This document shows, piece after piece, positions 51,301 to 56,066 of a stretch of DNA of 64,000 nucleotides; the stretch's first letter is position 1; each line of letters opens with the position of its first letter. The DNA comes from Limnomonas spitsbergensis (Eukaryota; Chlorophyta; Chlorophyceae; Chlamydomonadales). A program made the position numbers and the translations under genes. Under the pieces are notes generated by a model, which saw nothing but the letters and a program-made list of their open reading frames with translations, was not told the DNA's origin and made no database searches. Location of the stretch: positions 1,922,001 through 1,986,000 of the forward strand of contig JAYJMM010000110.1 in NCBI GenBank assembly GCA_037349105.1, in the 5' to 3' direction.

Positions 51301-54300
51301 GGGTTTAGGGCAATTACGTTGTCCCCACCACCTGCTTCTTGTTTCCCCAGCGGCAGTTGTTTCAGCTGCGCACACAGGGCACGGGTTGACGGGGTTTAGG
51401 GCAATTACGTTGTCCCCACCACCTGCTTCTTGTTTCCCCAGCGGCAGTTGTTTCAGCTGCGCACACAGGGCACGGGTTGACGGGGTTTAGGGCATTTACG
51501 AAGTCCCCACCACCTGCTTCTTGTTTCCCCAGCGGCGGTTGTTTCAGCTGCGCACACAGGGCACGGGCTGACGGGGTTTAGGGCAATTACGTTGTCCCCA
51601 CCACCTGCTTCTTGTTTCCCCAGCGGCAGTTGTTTCAGCTGCGCACACAGGGCACGGGTTGACGGGGTTTGGGGCATTTACGAAGTCCCCACCACCTGCT
51701 TCTTGTTTCCCCAGCGGCAGTTGCTTCAGCTGCGCACACAGGGCACGGGTTGATGGGGTTTAGGGCATTTACGTTGTCCCCACCACCTGCTTCTTGTTTC
51801 CCCAGCGGCAGTTGCTTCAGCTGTGCACACAGGGCACGGGTTGACGGGGTTTGGGGCATTTACGTTGTCCCCACCACCTGCTTCTTGTTTCCCCAGCGGC
51901 AGTTGTTTCAGCTGCGCACACAGGGCACGGGTTGACGGGGTTTAGGGCATTTACGAAGTCCCCACCACCTGCTTCTTGTTTCCCCAGCGGCGGTTGTTTC
52001 AGCTGCGCACACAGGGCACGGGTTGACGGGGTTTAGGGCAATTACGTTGTCCCCACCACCTGCTTCTTGTTTCCCCAGCGGCAGTTGTTTCAGCTGCGCA
52101 CACAGGGCACGGGTTGACGGGGTTTAGGGCAATTACGTTGTTCCCACCACCTGCTTCTTGTTTCCCCAGCGGCGGTTGTTTCAGCTGCGCACACAGGGCA
52201 CGGGTTGACGGGGTTTAGGGCATTTACGACGTTTCCCACGCCTGCGTCTTGTTTCCCCAGTGGTGGTTGTTTCAGCTGCGCACATGGGGAACGGGTTGAC
52301 GGGGTTCAGGGCATTTACAGTCTCCACCACCTGCTTCACACACGGGGAACGGGTTGAGGCTTTAGGGCCTTCAAGTTACTTCCCTCCGCCTGCACCTGCA
52401 TTCCCCAGCAGAGATTGAGTCAGCCGATCACTCAGGGCACAGGCTGCGGGTTTAGGACATAGGTGTCATTATATTTGGCTGCGTCTGAATTCACCAGTGG
52501 TGGTTGTTATAGCTGCGAACGCGGGGCACGGGTTGAGGGTTTAGGTTCTTCAAGTCCCCCCCCCACCCATTTTGCAGCAGTGGTGGCATCAGCTGCGCAC
52601 GCAGGGCACGGGCTTAAGGTCTAGGACATAGGTGGCATGTTTCCCCACCTGCGTCTTGATTCCCCAGCGGTGGTTGGATCAGGGGCACACGGGGCACGCT
52701 TCAAGGCTTTGGGATGTAGGGTTTATGGGGTTTGGGTTCAAGGTTTAGGTTTTATTTTGTTAGCATCTGTACTTGTGGTATCATGGCAATATGGTATTAT
52801 AAGGCTTTAATCCTGAAATCCTTGAAGCCTAAAACCCCTGCACTCTTGCTCGTGTGTGCCTGCTCATGCGTGCAATCTTGCATGGCACACCTACTCATGC
52901 ATGCACTCTTGCATGGCACACCTGATCATGCGTGCACTCTTGCATGGCACACCTGCTCATGCATGCACTCATTGCATGGCACACTTGCTCATGCATGCAC
53001 TCTTGCATGGCACACCTGCTCATGCATGCACTCCTGCATGGCACACCTGATCATGCATGCACCCTTGCATGGCAAACCTGCTCATGCACGCACTTATGCA
53101 TGGCAAGCCTGCTCATGCGTGCACTCTTGCATGGCACACCTGCTCATGCACGTACTCATGCATGGCAAGCCTGCTCATGTGAGCACTCTTGCATGGCACA
53201 CCTGCTCATGCATGCACTCTTGCTTGCCACACCTGCTCATGCATGCACTCTTGCGCGGCACTCCTGCTCATGCATGCACTCTTGCATGGCGCACCTGCTC
53301 ATGCAAGCACTCTTGCATGGCGTGATTGTGCGCGCATGGCACAAGTGATCATATCTGCTTTGTTGATGTGTGCACTTCTTGCAAGGCATGTCTGTGCATG
53401 TATCCAATCCTGGACGAGCATGAGTATTTATGTGTGCATGCGCATTCGGCGAAGTCGTTCTAGGGAACTACAGTCAAGGCATGAGCATGGGCATGAGCAA
53501 GGGACAAAGTCCGTGTAGGGGATCCTCAGCCACGGCTTGGGCAAAAGTCAAATTTTGACCGGGGGATACCGGTATCGGCATATAGCCCTGACTTGAGCAT
53601 GGGAAAACGCATGACACGGAAGTTGTCTCTTTCTCACAGCCATGCGCATGTTCCCTGCACGGAATTCGTTCAGGGGACCTACAACCCGGGCACCTGTGCT
53701 GTTCTGCACACGATGCCTTCCTGCCTCGTTCAACAATTTGAATAAGGTGCACTTCACTCTAACGCCACACATACAAATATTAGCTTGAACAGTGCGTCCT
53801 GCCGAAATCCGCCCCCGAGGTAAACGAAAACTAAAACCATATGCTCGTTTTTTAGCGTGTTGAGTTGTGCTATGAGGCGCCCGACCGGCGCCATCGGCTA
53901 CCCTCCCGCGTTTAAGTGAGATACACAGGTGGACTTGACAGATTGGACATGGCTGTCTTGTTTCGTATGGAAGAAAAATCATCGAGCCCCGACAATTATA
54001 AGACGATTTTGTCCTAGACAAACTGTGTGTGTGTTATGGGGCAGTGGATGTAGTGGAGTGTCATGCCGAACGGTACTGGTTGGTGAATAAATTGGGAAGC
54101 AGTGCGTGACATGACCACGGCGAACAAAGGCATCACTGACCTTTGAAGACATGAAATAGGACGACAAGGGATCCGCAGAAGGACCGCGAGGAAGGCAGTG
54201 CAAGCCCTTCACTGCGTTGCCGCTTTGCTCCTCTGATGCGGGCACCTTGGAAGCCGCGGGATGCCTTGCAATATTGCTACCGAACACTTTTGCGTTTTCT

Positions 54301-54395
54301 AAAGCGCTGACAGCAACGCCTTGGGCGCGGAGGGACGCAATCGCGTTTTCTTCATCGGCCCTCCCTATGGGCACGACTCGACAGCTTGTGATCAT
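302..54395 (-). CDS. Cyclic-nucleotide-binding-domain voltage-gated-like cation channel, 18 exons, 3' end outside window
   Basis: Predicted plasma- or organelle-membrane cation channel of the EAG/HCN/CNG/plant-Shaker superfamily. Exons, 5' to 3' on the minus strand: 54395-54141, 50983-50784, 49970-49875, 49116-49045, 47624-47547, 47150-46985, 46534-46454, 26318-26179, 24878-24739, 22472-22369, 20400-20288, 18668-18560, 17767-17469, 15897-15819, 14211-14135, 12542-12461, 12092-11951, 393-302. Every intron is GT-AG and every junction keeps phase, giving 775 uninterrupted codons. Order of parts: N-terminus 1-151, S1 about 154-174, S2 188-207, S3 238-254, S4 279-302, S5 319-337, pore 364-385, S6 393-410, C-linker 411-518, CNBD 519-644, tail 645-775. 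Conserved marks seen: Glu194 and Asp204 in S2, Asp240 in S3, the HW..C motif in S5, a GDLYP pore exit, and a GD-containing CNBD turn. Only exons 1, 15, 17 and 18 rest mainly on phase and splice sites. The gene has no stop codon in the window, so it continues to the left. Ligand and ion are not determinable. Confidence 0.85.
394..688. other. Right part of channel intron 17 next to exon 18
   Basis: No gene on either strand. Contains a G-rich stretch (440-600) repeating GGCAGAGAGTGACAA with runs of 7-10 G, then GGTCAGGTCAGG words. At 659-690 lies a short copy of the exon 17 edge (GACCCACATTTCAGCC) that leads into the 25-bp array. Confidence 0.6.
689..11497. repeat. 25-bp tandem array, about 430 copies (channel intron 17)
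   Basis: Unit of 25 bp built from GTCATCAGCTCAGGG plus CAGGTCAGCC, with recurrent point variants (GGACAG, CCCAGG, CCTTCATC, GGGCAGCCATC). No indels were seen in the first 3.7 kb; later units occasionally gain or lose 1 bp. The unit contains no stop in any plus-strand frame, so open frames of more than 1000 codons arise with a 25-residue periodicity; these are not genes. The minus strand has TGA in the unit. The unit resembles exon 17 of the channel, where GTCATCAGCTC also occurs. Confidence 0.97.
11498..11950. repeat. Diverged copies of the exon 17 3' edge
   Basis: Three imperfect copies (about 11560-11630, 11650-11720 and 11810-11885) repeat the words CCCACCCTTTAGCTCATCC, CATGA and CTGTCATCAGCTC found at the end of exon 17, separated by GGTCAGGTCAGG runs. 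Confidence 0.75.
11951..12092 (-). CDS. Channel exon 17 (cytosolic tail)
   Basis: Codons 698-744 plus one base. Acceptor CTTGTAG, donor AAAGG|GTGGGT. Encodes AALVELQNAVVTVPEGSPLY, then an acidic helix with SSSEELMTADLPKAIMDELK. No family recognised. The segment coding LMTADLP has the same sequence character as the 25-bp array unit in the next intron. Confidence 0.7.
12093..12460. other. Channel intron 16, no repeat array
   Basis: 368-bp intron of ordinary AT-richer sequence with a short run of repeated TAGTACTNNATTAGTACTT words near 12145-12205. One of the few introns without exon-edge copies. Confidence 0.6.
12461..12542 (-). CDS. Channel exon 16 (post-CNBD helix)
   Basis: Codons 671-697. 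Acceptor TTTCTCAG, donor GAGAAG|GTCAGT, ends phase 0. Encodes SAYDALLATYSSQIRRMMMN then IKAKLEK, an amphipathic, basic helix. Two acceptor-side copies (near 12600-12650 and 12745-12785) diverge after about 14 codons and lack the donor, so this copy is the complete one. Confidence 0.75.
12543..13290. repeat. Exon 16 5'-edge copies and degenerate TACTGCCAG repeats
   Basis: Two copies of the start of exon 16 (near 12600-12650 and 12745-12785) keep a CAG acceptor but lose the donor half. From about 12880 to 13290 loosely repeated TGTACTGCCAG words lead into the 88-bp array. No additional gene seen. Confidence 0.65.
13290..14134. repeat. 88-bp tandem array carrying exon 15 3' edges (channel intron 15)
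   Basis: About ten units of roughly 88 bp. Each contains the donor-side half of exon 15 with its GTCAAG|GTAGGT junction (plus strand CTACCTTGACACTGCCAGC), then intron sequence with TACTGCCAGCTTCTTAGCAG. Units are over 90% alike by eye. Confidence 0.9.
14135..14211 (-). CDS. Channel exon 15 (post-CNBD)
   Basis: 25 codons (645-669) plus two bases. Acceptor CATTACAG, donor GTCAAG|GTAGGT. Encodes LAFFSETLSVEAVWSCSVVK and five more residues. Choice of this copy rests on it being the only one with both the acceptor-side half and the donor-side half. Three acceptor-side copies lie in intron 14 and about ten donor-side copies form the 88-bp array. Could be the C-terminal helix of the CNBD. Confidence 0.65.
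14212..15040. repeat. Exon 15 5'-edge copies (left half of channel intron 14)
   Basis: Three copies of the exon 15 acceptor edge (about 14418-14445, 14636-14663, 14813-14840; plus strand CTCTGAGAAG...GGC(A/C)AGCTG). Also a (GGGA)n run at 14440-14475, three copies of GCCGAGGGCACCATAGTTT at 14577-14632, and a small GCCGCAGCCTGCT repeat at 14930-15030. Confidence 0.7.
15041..15818. repeat. Exon 14 3'-edge tandem copies (right half of channel intron 14)
   Basis: About seven units of roughly 95-110 bp, each holding a copy of the exon 14 end and donor (plus strand GCGCCGCACCTCGCACACCG) followed by intronic AAAGCCTGAGCCAA words. Confidence 0.8.
15819..15897 (-). CDS. Channel exon 14 (CNBD second half)
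   Basis: Codons 619-644. Acceptor TTGTGCAG, donor TGCGAG|GTGCGG, phase 0 end. With the split Arg618 it reads RSASIANLTGPLKIGTQRLD followed by VADAVCE. This aligns with R-(S/T)-A-(S/T)-(V/I)-x-A...L...(L/I)-x-x-x-x-(F/L)-x-x-(V/A)-(L/V) of CNBDs; Arg618 is at the place of the ligand-phosphate-contacting arginine. About seven copies of the exon end plus donor fill intron 14. Confidence 0.8.
15898..17468. repeat. Exon 13 3'-edge copies in channel intron 13
   Basis: Repeated copies of the exon 13 end and donor (plus strand CACACCTGCTGATCGCCCCG and variants) near 17100-17160, 17210-17260, 17340-17385, 16980-17040 and 16630-16720. A second group with CGAGAGACACACACCTGCTG lies at 16200-16480 in two near-identical 120-bp units plus a partial third. 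The rest is TTTAGGGTT-like sequence. No other gene found. Confidence 0.75.
17469..17767 (-). CDS. Channel exon 13 (CNBD first half with Gly/Ser insertion)
   Basis: Codons 519-617. Acceptor TCCCGCAG, donor CAGCAG|GTGTGC. Starts SLMIAEGDLVNDLSIIVEG, the beta-roll pattern I-x-x-(E/Q)-G-D...(L/I)-x-(F/I)-I-x-x-G of cyclic-nucleotide-binding domains. A low-complexity insertion of about 45 residues (poly-Gly encoded by a CCG/GGC run near 17635-17655, then Ser/Arg/Ala) sits between strands. The end (FGIEAGEEAF...) occupies the place of the phosphate-binding cassette. Whether cAMP or cGMP binds cannot be said. Confidence 0.85.
17768..18559. repeat. Exon 13 5'-edge copies in channel intron 12
   Basis: Three copies of the exon 13 start (about 17855-17895, 18095-18135, 18215-18255; plus strand GGTCGTTGACCAGGTCRCCC). 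They code LMIVEGGLVND-like peptides on the minus strand and are separated by GGGTTCAGGGTTTAGGG-like spacer. A non-repetitive stretch follows to exon 12. Confidence 0.8.
18560..18668 (-). CDS. Channel exon 12 (C-linker end)
   Basis: Codons 483-518. Acceptor GTTGACAG, donor CTAAC|GTGAGG, ends at phase 0. Encodes LYMSHLKQCYLFSACKAKYL and a following segment to DLFMPN. This matches the family pattern (L-x-x-C-x-L-F-x-x-C...F/Y-L-x-x-(I/L)...L-F-x-P) that leads into the first CNBD strand. Copies of the 5' half with acceptor recur at 116-bp spacing upstream. Confidence 0.9.
18669..20287. repeat. Exon 12 5'-edge and exon 11 3'-edge copies in channel intron 11
   Basis: From 18669 rightward, copies of the exon 12 start recur at 116-bp spacing (acceptor positions at 18784 and 18900), then more diverged ones near 19015, 19135, 19300, 19540 and 19700. 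From 19775 to 20195 three copies of the second half of exon 11 with donor (19795-19860, 19970-20030, 20133-20195) code QV(I/L)SM(Y/H)PDAIKRKVL. None has the first half of exon 11. Confidence 0.85.
20288..20400 (-). CDS. Channel exon 11 (C-linker middle)
   Basis: Codons 445-481. Acceptor GTTTCAG, donor CTCAG|GTGGGC. Encodes DIKASMRRHLDLQF, then an acidic turn and DEQVLSMYPDAIKRKVL, matching the C-linker pattern R-x-x-x-x-x-L...(E/D)-x-x-L-x-x-x-P-x-x-(L/I)-(R/K)-x-x-(V/I). The first half is copied several times in intron 10 and the second half with its donor three times in intron 11. Confidence 0.88.
20401..20959. repeat. Exon 11 5'-edge copies (right half of channel intron 10)
   Basis: Copies of the exon 11 start near 20555-20590, 20660-20700 and 20825-20870 (minus-strand peptides EIKASMHLHLH, DLKASMRRHLHLLL and similar). 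The copy at about 20700 keeps a good TTGCAG acceptor. Two poly-G runs (20719-20740, 20887-20908) could be assembly-sensitive. Confidence 0.75.
20960..22035. repeat. 30-bp array containing CCCTAAACCCTA telomere-like words (channel intron 10)
   Basis: About 36 units of 30 bp: AACCCTAAACCCTAGGCGCC followed by TGCACATCTA, with recurrent variants. It is an interstitial array, not a telomere: the telomere-like word is fused to a constant 16-bp non-telomeric part and unique sequence flanks both sides. Confidence 0.95.
22036..22368. repeat. Exon 11 5'-edge copies left of exon 10
   Basis: Two further copies of the exon 11 start at about 22040-22075 and 22135-22185 (minus-strand peptide IQHKIQASMRRHLHYH). 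They have decayed after the first 10-14 codons. A third trace, GAACACCAGCAACATGCAAGG, lies at about 22272. Confidence 0.65.
22369..22472 (-). CDS. Channel exon 10 (S6 end and C-linker start)
   Basis: Codons 411-444. Acceptor GTATGCAG, donor CTCCA|GTGCGT, ends at phase 0. Encodes TITMLMVKGDERSNSFRTKV and a following LNEY...LP stretch. This is the hallmark cytosolic start of the C-linker (consensus G-N-x-T-x-(L/I)...F-R-x-K...(L/M)-N-x-Y...L-P), where the A'-B' helices begin. Confidence 0.9.
22500..23357. repeat. 11-bp array (CAGCWACAATY) in channel intron 9
   Basis: About 78 copies of an 11-bp unit alternating CAGCAACAATT, CAGCTACAATC and CAGCCACAATT. On the minus strand it reads through as an 11-residue repeat (LLLNCGWIVAE), which is a by-product. 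It ends in a short ATAAATACCGAC repeat (23358-23460). Confidence 0.95.
23460..24738. repeat. Rest of channel intron 9 with decayed exon 9 3'-edge copies
   Basis: 23460-24080 looks unique and non-coding. Between 24090 and 24690 lie four decayed copies of the S6-coding end of exon 9 (near 24110-24150, 24290-24345, 24565-24585, 24650-24695; plus strand AGGATGTACGCAGCCA or GGCCAGAATGGTGTTGATGTT). The 24290 copy has a 1-bp length change relative to exon 9, so it is frameshifted. Confidence 0.7.
24739..24878 (-). CDS. Channel exon 9 (pore loop and S6)
   Basis: Codons 364-409. Acceptor GCTCCAG, donor CCTCG|GTAAGC. The pore helix and filter read YQAVTTSAGVGDGDLYP, aligning without gaps to the potassium-channel pattern (TT-L-TTVGYGD-x-YP). 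The two filter Thr are Ala376 and Gly377 and the Tyr/Phe is Asp380. S6 follows with Asn/Gly-hinge-like residues and runs into ILG at the exon end. Three diverged copies of the pore part lie in the intron upstream. Confidence 0.9.
24879..25330 (-). pseudogene. Three disabled copies of the pore-coding part of exon 9
   Basis: Positions equivalent to the first base of exon 9 are 25017, 25175 and 25309 (spacings 139, 158, 134). Encoded filters are TTSARFGDSDLYP, TTSDGVGVGDLYP and MTNDGFGDGDLYP. The first and third lack an AG acceptor (ACG and CGG instead); the second has a CAG acceptor but a 1-bp deletion. None carries an intact donor-side S6 half, so they are probably not spliced in. Confidence 0.85.
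25331..26178. repeat. Rest of channel intron 8
   Basis: 25331-25680 shows no recognisable gene. 25690-26160 holds short degenerate repeats of CTTCTCCGCATGGGTAAAAA-like words (30-60 bp spacing) leading up to the donor of exon 8. Confidence 0.55.
26179..26318 (-). CDS. Channel exon 8 (S5 helix and turret)
   Basis: Codons 317-362. Acceptor GATTTGCAG directly next to the 79-bp array; donor ATTTG|GTGCGC, a weak donor accepted because it gives the exact phase needed by exon 9. Encodes a hydrophobic S5 with the family motif HW-x-x-C (His327, Trp328, Cys331), then a charged turret. Joining to exon 9 yields PMIIW followed by the pore helix. Confidence 0.88.
26319..46066. repeat. 79-bp G-rich tandem array, roughly 250 copies (channel intron 7)
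   Basis: 19.7 kb of head-to-tail units, mostly 79 bp, with 68-71-bp variants lacking ACAAATCGATAA-like words in the first 3 kb. Each unit has GGGGGGAGGGCAAGAGGTG, TGTGGGAGAGGCGGGGGG, AGGGGGCGGTCATTAATC and AATCGATAAATCGACAAATC parts. In the transcribed (minus) sense this is a long C/T tract preceded by TTAATGAC, i.e. branch-point plus polypyrimidine-like. The last unit abuts the real acceptor of exon 8. Short open frames on both strands are by-products. Confidence 0.97.
36449..41010. repeat. Higher-order duplication of about 2590 bp inside the 79-bp array
   Basis: Rare unit variants recur in the same order 2590-2591 bp apart: 36449 with 39040, 36899 with 39490, 37517 with 40107, 37911 with 40501, 38171 with 40761. 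The block was therefore duplicated as a whole. A partial third copy starts about 1554 bp after 39885 (at 41439). Confidence 0.9.
46067..46453. repeat. Exon 7 3'-edge copies at the right end of intron 7
   Basis: Two copies of the exon 7 end and donor (about 46135-46180 and 46305-46345; plus strand GGTGAGYGGCAGCTGGCTGA), within roughly 165-bp units that also repeat GATTCAGRCTATGAACCAGG. Confidence 0.8.
46454..46534 (-). CDS. Channel exon 7 (S4 continued and S4-S5 linker)
   Basis: 27 codons (290-316), phase 0 at both ends. Acceptor TTCGCAG, donor ATCATT|GTGAGA. Encodes GRLYNLFEFFQLLDYSM followed by the linker to S5. Position and pattern fit S4, but only Lys288 and Arg291 are basic where channels of this family usually have four to seven regularly spaced Arg/Lys. 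Copies of the exon end lie at about 46310-46340 and 46135-46180. Confidence 0.8.
46535..46984. other. Channel intron 6, no array
   Basis: 450-bp intron without obvious repeats; contains scattered CCTAAACCCT-like words (46690-46860). No other gene seen. Confidence 0.6.
46985..47150 (-). CDS. Channel exon 6 (S3 and start of S4)
   Basis: Codons 235-289. Acceptor GCCGTAG, donor AACTG|GTAAGT, ends at phase 0. The first part (LFFWDVIFMFPFAPVIL) matches S3 with its conserved Asp240 and the (I/F)P-F end. A polar S3-S4 loop rich in Pro, Ser and Glu follows, then LYVGLLGFLKL at the start of S4. Partial copies of its start lie in intron 5; at least one copy has six T instead of seven and is out of frame. 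Confidence 0.88.
47151..47546. repeat. Exon 6 5'-edge copies in channel intron 5
   Basis: Three copies, about 106 bp apart, of the start of exon 6 (plus strand GCAAACGGGAGCATGAAGAT then GGCGTCCCAAAA). The copy nearest exon 6 has six A instead of seven, shifting the frame. Confidence 0.8.
47547..47624 (-). CDS. Channel exon 5 (S2-S3 linker)
   Basis: Codons 209-233. Acceptor CCCGCAG, donor TCCAG|GTAACA. Encodes FSLAYEHPETKKMVTD and a following I-R-W-N-Y segment. This fits the family pattern F-x-x-A-Y-x-(D/H)-x-E-T-x-x-x-V-x-D...I...Y before S3. The 5' half of this exon with its acceptor is the unit of the adjacent 121-bp array. Confidence 0.9.
47625..48860. repeat. 121-bp tandem array of exon 5 5' edges, ten extra copies (channel intron 4)
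   Basis: Ten nearly identical 121-bp units. Each holds the exon 5 acceptor (CTGCAG|GTTCTCC on the minus strand), its first 12 codons (FSLAYEHPETKK), a diverged stretch, a GTAAAAGT donor-like site, and GGCAGGCAGGCAG spacer. The genuine exon 5 is the most 3' copy and the only one that continues into LPTIRWNYS. Confidence 0.95.
48861..49044. repeat. Two copies of an 80-bp segment next to exon 4
   Basis: CATCTTGCCTTCCAGCATAC...GAGAGGACAGGT occurs at 48876-48917 and 48957-49002. It does not match any exon I assigned, so it may come from an unrecognised or lost exon edge. Confidence 0.6.
49045..49116 (-). CDS. Channel exon 4 (S2 transmembrane helix)
   Basis: Codons 185-207. Acceptor CCTTGCAG, donor TTCAA|GTGAGT. 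Encodes VFWTVTELVGSFLCLLDIVF, an S2 helix carrying the conserved acidic residue (Glu194) and the LDI motif (Asp204) that precedes the S2-S3 linker in EAG/HCN/plant Shaker channels. Confidence 0.88.
49117..49874. repeat. Channel intron 3: telomere-like and TCATGG repeats
   Basis: GGGTTCAGGGTTCAGGGTCC-type tracts at 49335-49425 and 49550-49615. A roughly 190-bp segment with GACTGGTAGCTGA is duplicated (about 49440-49545 and 49620-49720). No gene seen. Confidence 0.6.
49875..49970 (-). CDS. Channel exon 3 (S1 transmembrane helix)
   Basis: Codons 153-183 with phase-2 ends on both sides. Acceptor ATGTGCAG, donor TTTTGG|GTGAGA. It encodes a hydrophobic helix (WYVIVFAALTNSILEPVKL) with the proline and following F typical of the S1 end in this superfamily (consensus W-D...P...F). 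Joining to exon 2 restores a Trp codon directly before the helix. Confidence 0.85.
49971..50783. repeat. Exon 2 3'-edge copies and 20-bp array (channel intron 2)
   Basis: Three copies of the exon 2 end and donor region (about 50125-50180, 50403-50455, 50612-50675; plus strand GTCGTGTGGCATGATGACCA). Between the first two, 50195-50350 is a degenerate 20-bp array (TGTAGCCGAATGTACCTGAT). Confidence 0.8.
50784..50983 (-). CDS. Channel exon 2 (pre-S1 N-terminal region)
   Basis: Codons 86-151 plus two bases of codon 152. Preceded by CGCAG and followed by GATG|GTGAGC. The end of the exon reads LVIMPHDR, matching the loosely conserved 'P-x-(S/D)-x-(F/R)' stretch just before S1 in EAG/HCN/plant channels. 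The upstream part is polar (Ser, Gly, Gln, Glu). Both ends of this exon have been copied into the flanking introns: the end three times in intron 2 and the start about sixteen times in intron 1. Confidence 0.8.
50984..52700. repeat. 88-bp array of exon 2 5' edges (channel intron 1)
   Basis: About sixteen copies, spaced 87-88 bp in the central part, of the start of exon 2 with its acceptor (plus strand CCCCAGCGGCAGTTGTTTCA then GCTGCGCACA), alternating with GGTTGACGGGGTTTAGGGCA spacer. Copies at both ends are more diverged. Confidence 0.92.
52850..53345. repeat. 31-bp array (CTCATGCATGCACTCTTGCA + TGGCACACCTG)
   Basis: About sixteen copies of a 31-bp unit in channel intron 1. Because 31 is not a multiple of 3, all three plus-strand frames read through as His/Cys/Met-rich peptides; these are not genes. 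Confidence 0.92.
53346..54140. other. Remainder of channel intron 1
   Basis: Unique-looking sequence without an array. A minus-strand open frame (about 54021-53548) has no recognisable domain and no convincing splice sites; it is left unassigned. Confidence 0.45.
54141..54395 (-). CDS. Channel exon 1 (N-terminus, codons 1-85)
   Basis: Open frame from an ATG at 54395 with A at position -3. The first in-frame stop upstream is TGA at 54434-54432, so this is the first ATG of the frame. The exon ends in AAG|GTCAGT at phase 0, which fits the phase-0 start of exon 2. The 85 residues are soluble and low in hydrophobic stretches, as expected for a cytosolic N-terminus; no domain was recognised. Linkage to the channel is by position and phase only, so a missed exon in the 3.2-kb first intron, or a non-coding first exon upstream, is possible. 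Confidence 0.55.
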
Positions 54396-56066
54396 GGTTG
54401 TAAATACTGTTATCACTATAGGATGGGAGTATCAGGAGAGACAGCTAATGTCAATGCATATCTTGAGGAGTACGGCAGTAGTTACTACTAGTTAGTGAGC
54501 GTAGCCGGTCAGTGGTATCCCATACACCGGGTGCGGGTGCGGGTGGCCAGTTCAAATAGAACATTCGCGTTGTTCCGAACACTTAAGCAAGCCGAGGGCG
54601 AGTGATACCGCTACAAAGGGGACCATTTGTCGAATGGACGATGCCCATGCCCACATGGATAGCGCATGTACAGATGTACATCTGTACATCTATACCTCTA
54701 CACTTTCTCTGCTGTCCACTATCGCATATTGCACTGCTAGTTTGGACCAGCTATTACTATGTAACATCCAAGCAAACTTAAATCCCGCCCTGTTTTGCTC
54801 GCACCTGTCCAGAGCAGGTCATCTGCCACTGTCACTAACTGAAGCATGGCAGTATAGACAATAATGCCCTTACTTGTATCTCTTATCTGTCAACGCTGGG
54901 AGAGCAAGCGGAGACTGGGGAGTCCCCGGCGGGGAGTCGGGAACACGGTGGAGAATCGCTGGTTACATCTTGATACAATCGTAGAGCAACAGAGTCGGCA
55001 TACAGTAAGATCATCAGAGTCTCAGTATAAGAAGACAGGGCAGACAAGGTATGCCCTATTCTATGACAAATCAGAATTACTACCACGCATAGTAGAGTCA
55101 TGGGCACAGTCATAGTGTCATGGCTAACGTGTCACTAGTCATGGCAACTAAAGTAATCACTGAACTTCGGAAGGAAGTTACTGAGAACAAACACACACGG
55201 AAACGGGCTTAAATCTGCACAGAGTAATATGCGAACTAGCATGGCTAAAAGCATGGCATCCTAGCTACCATCTCTGACAGGCATTAGCTTGGCACTTGCT
55301 AGGTGCCAGCTCTGTTACACTAACAGTCGCCAACAACAACGTCAGTAGTCCATGCGCCCTCCGCCGCAGCCTCCGGCCACACCTGCACCTCAGGGCATGG
55401 CTACCTCCATATCTCAGCGGTGTTGTTTCGTGTTGGTGGGGTCACCTGAGGAGACGACTGGCCTAGAGGGCCAGCGTGGCGCTGTGGCCCCCCGGCTGCG
55501 CTGCATTTGCTGCGATCATCGATCCATGCGCGCCTCAGCCCGGCAGAGGCCCTGGTCCACGCACGCTCGGTGCAAGCTGAAGGGAGGAAAATTGGCCCTC
55601 TATGACTCTTTGGGTCCTTAGGAGCGTGCCACCCACTGGGCTTCAAAGCCTACTTTCTGGGAGGCCCGTAGAATGTAGGCCCGTACGGTATGGGGTGCCA
55701 CTTAGTACCGTACGAAGGGCACTGGTACGATGGGTTCAAAATGTTGTGATGCGCCCTATCCTGTTCAGCGAGGCATTTCTATTAAAGACACAGCCAATGT
55801 ATCGGCGTTCATTCGCGTTGTCGATGACAACGTAAGTAAGACGACGACCATCCCGTGACGACCATACATCTGAAGGCCCCGATATCAAGGCTTTCGTCAT
55901 TTTCAGTTATTGGTCACAGTTTTGCCCAACTAATGCGGTTGGGTCGATTATTGCACTGCACGCGCACGCGACATGTCAGCACCTTTTAAACCTGACAGTG
56001 CAGCAATTTACAGCCAGAGAATCGCCATGGTGCTAGCTGGATGCCAGCCATTTGCCCAACCGACGC
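54396..56066. other. Upstream region of the channel gene, no gene recognised
   Basis: Probable promoter side of the channel. Holds a 24-bp perfect palindrome (54666-54689) and a short stem (55682-55714; GTACGGTA...TACCGTAC). Only short open frames with no recognised domain. Confidence 0.5.
54666..54689. promoter_or_regulatory. 24-bp perfect palindrome upstream of the channel start
   Basis: Centre at GATGTACATC, with arms ATGTACA and TGTACAT. It lies about 270 bp upstream of the proposed ATG. A dimeric regulator site is possible, but nothing beyond symmetry supports that. Confidence 0.3.

Noticed and set aside
52732..53518. Cys/His/Met-rich frames (CSCMHSCMAHLLMH...) that could be mistaken for a metal-binding protein.
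   Set aside because: They arise from a 31-bp array read in three frames within channel intron 1.
53548..54021. Minus-strand frame of 157 codons as an extra exon of the channel or a separate gene.
   Set aside because: No recognised domain, no convincing acceptor/donor pair keeping phase with exons 1 and 2.
55352..55646. Overlapping frames of 80-90 codons on both strands.
   Set aside because: GC-rich shadow frames with no domain or splice support.
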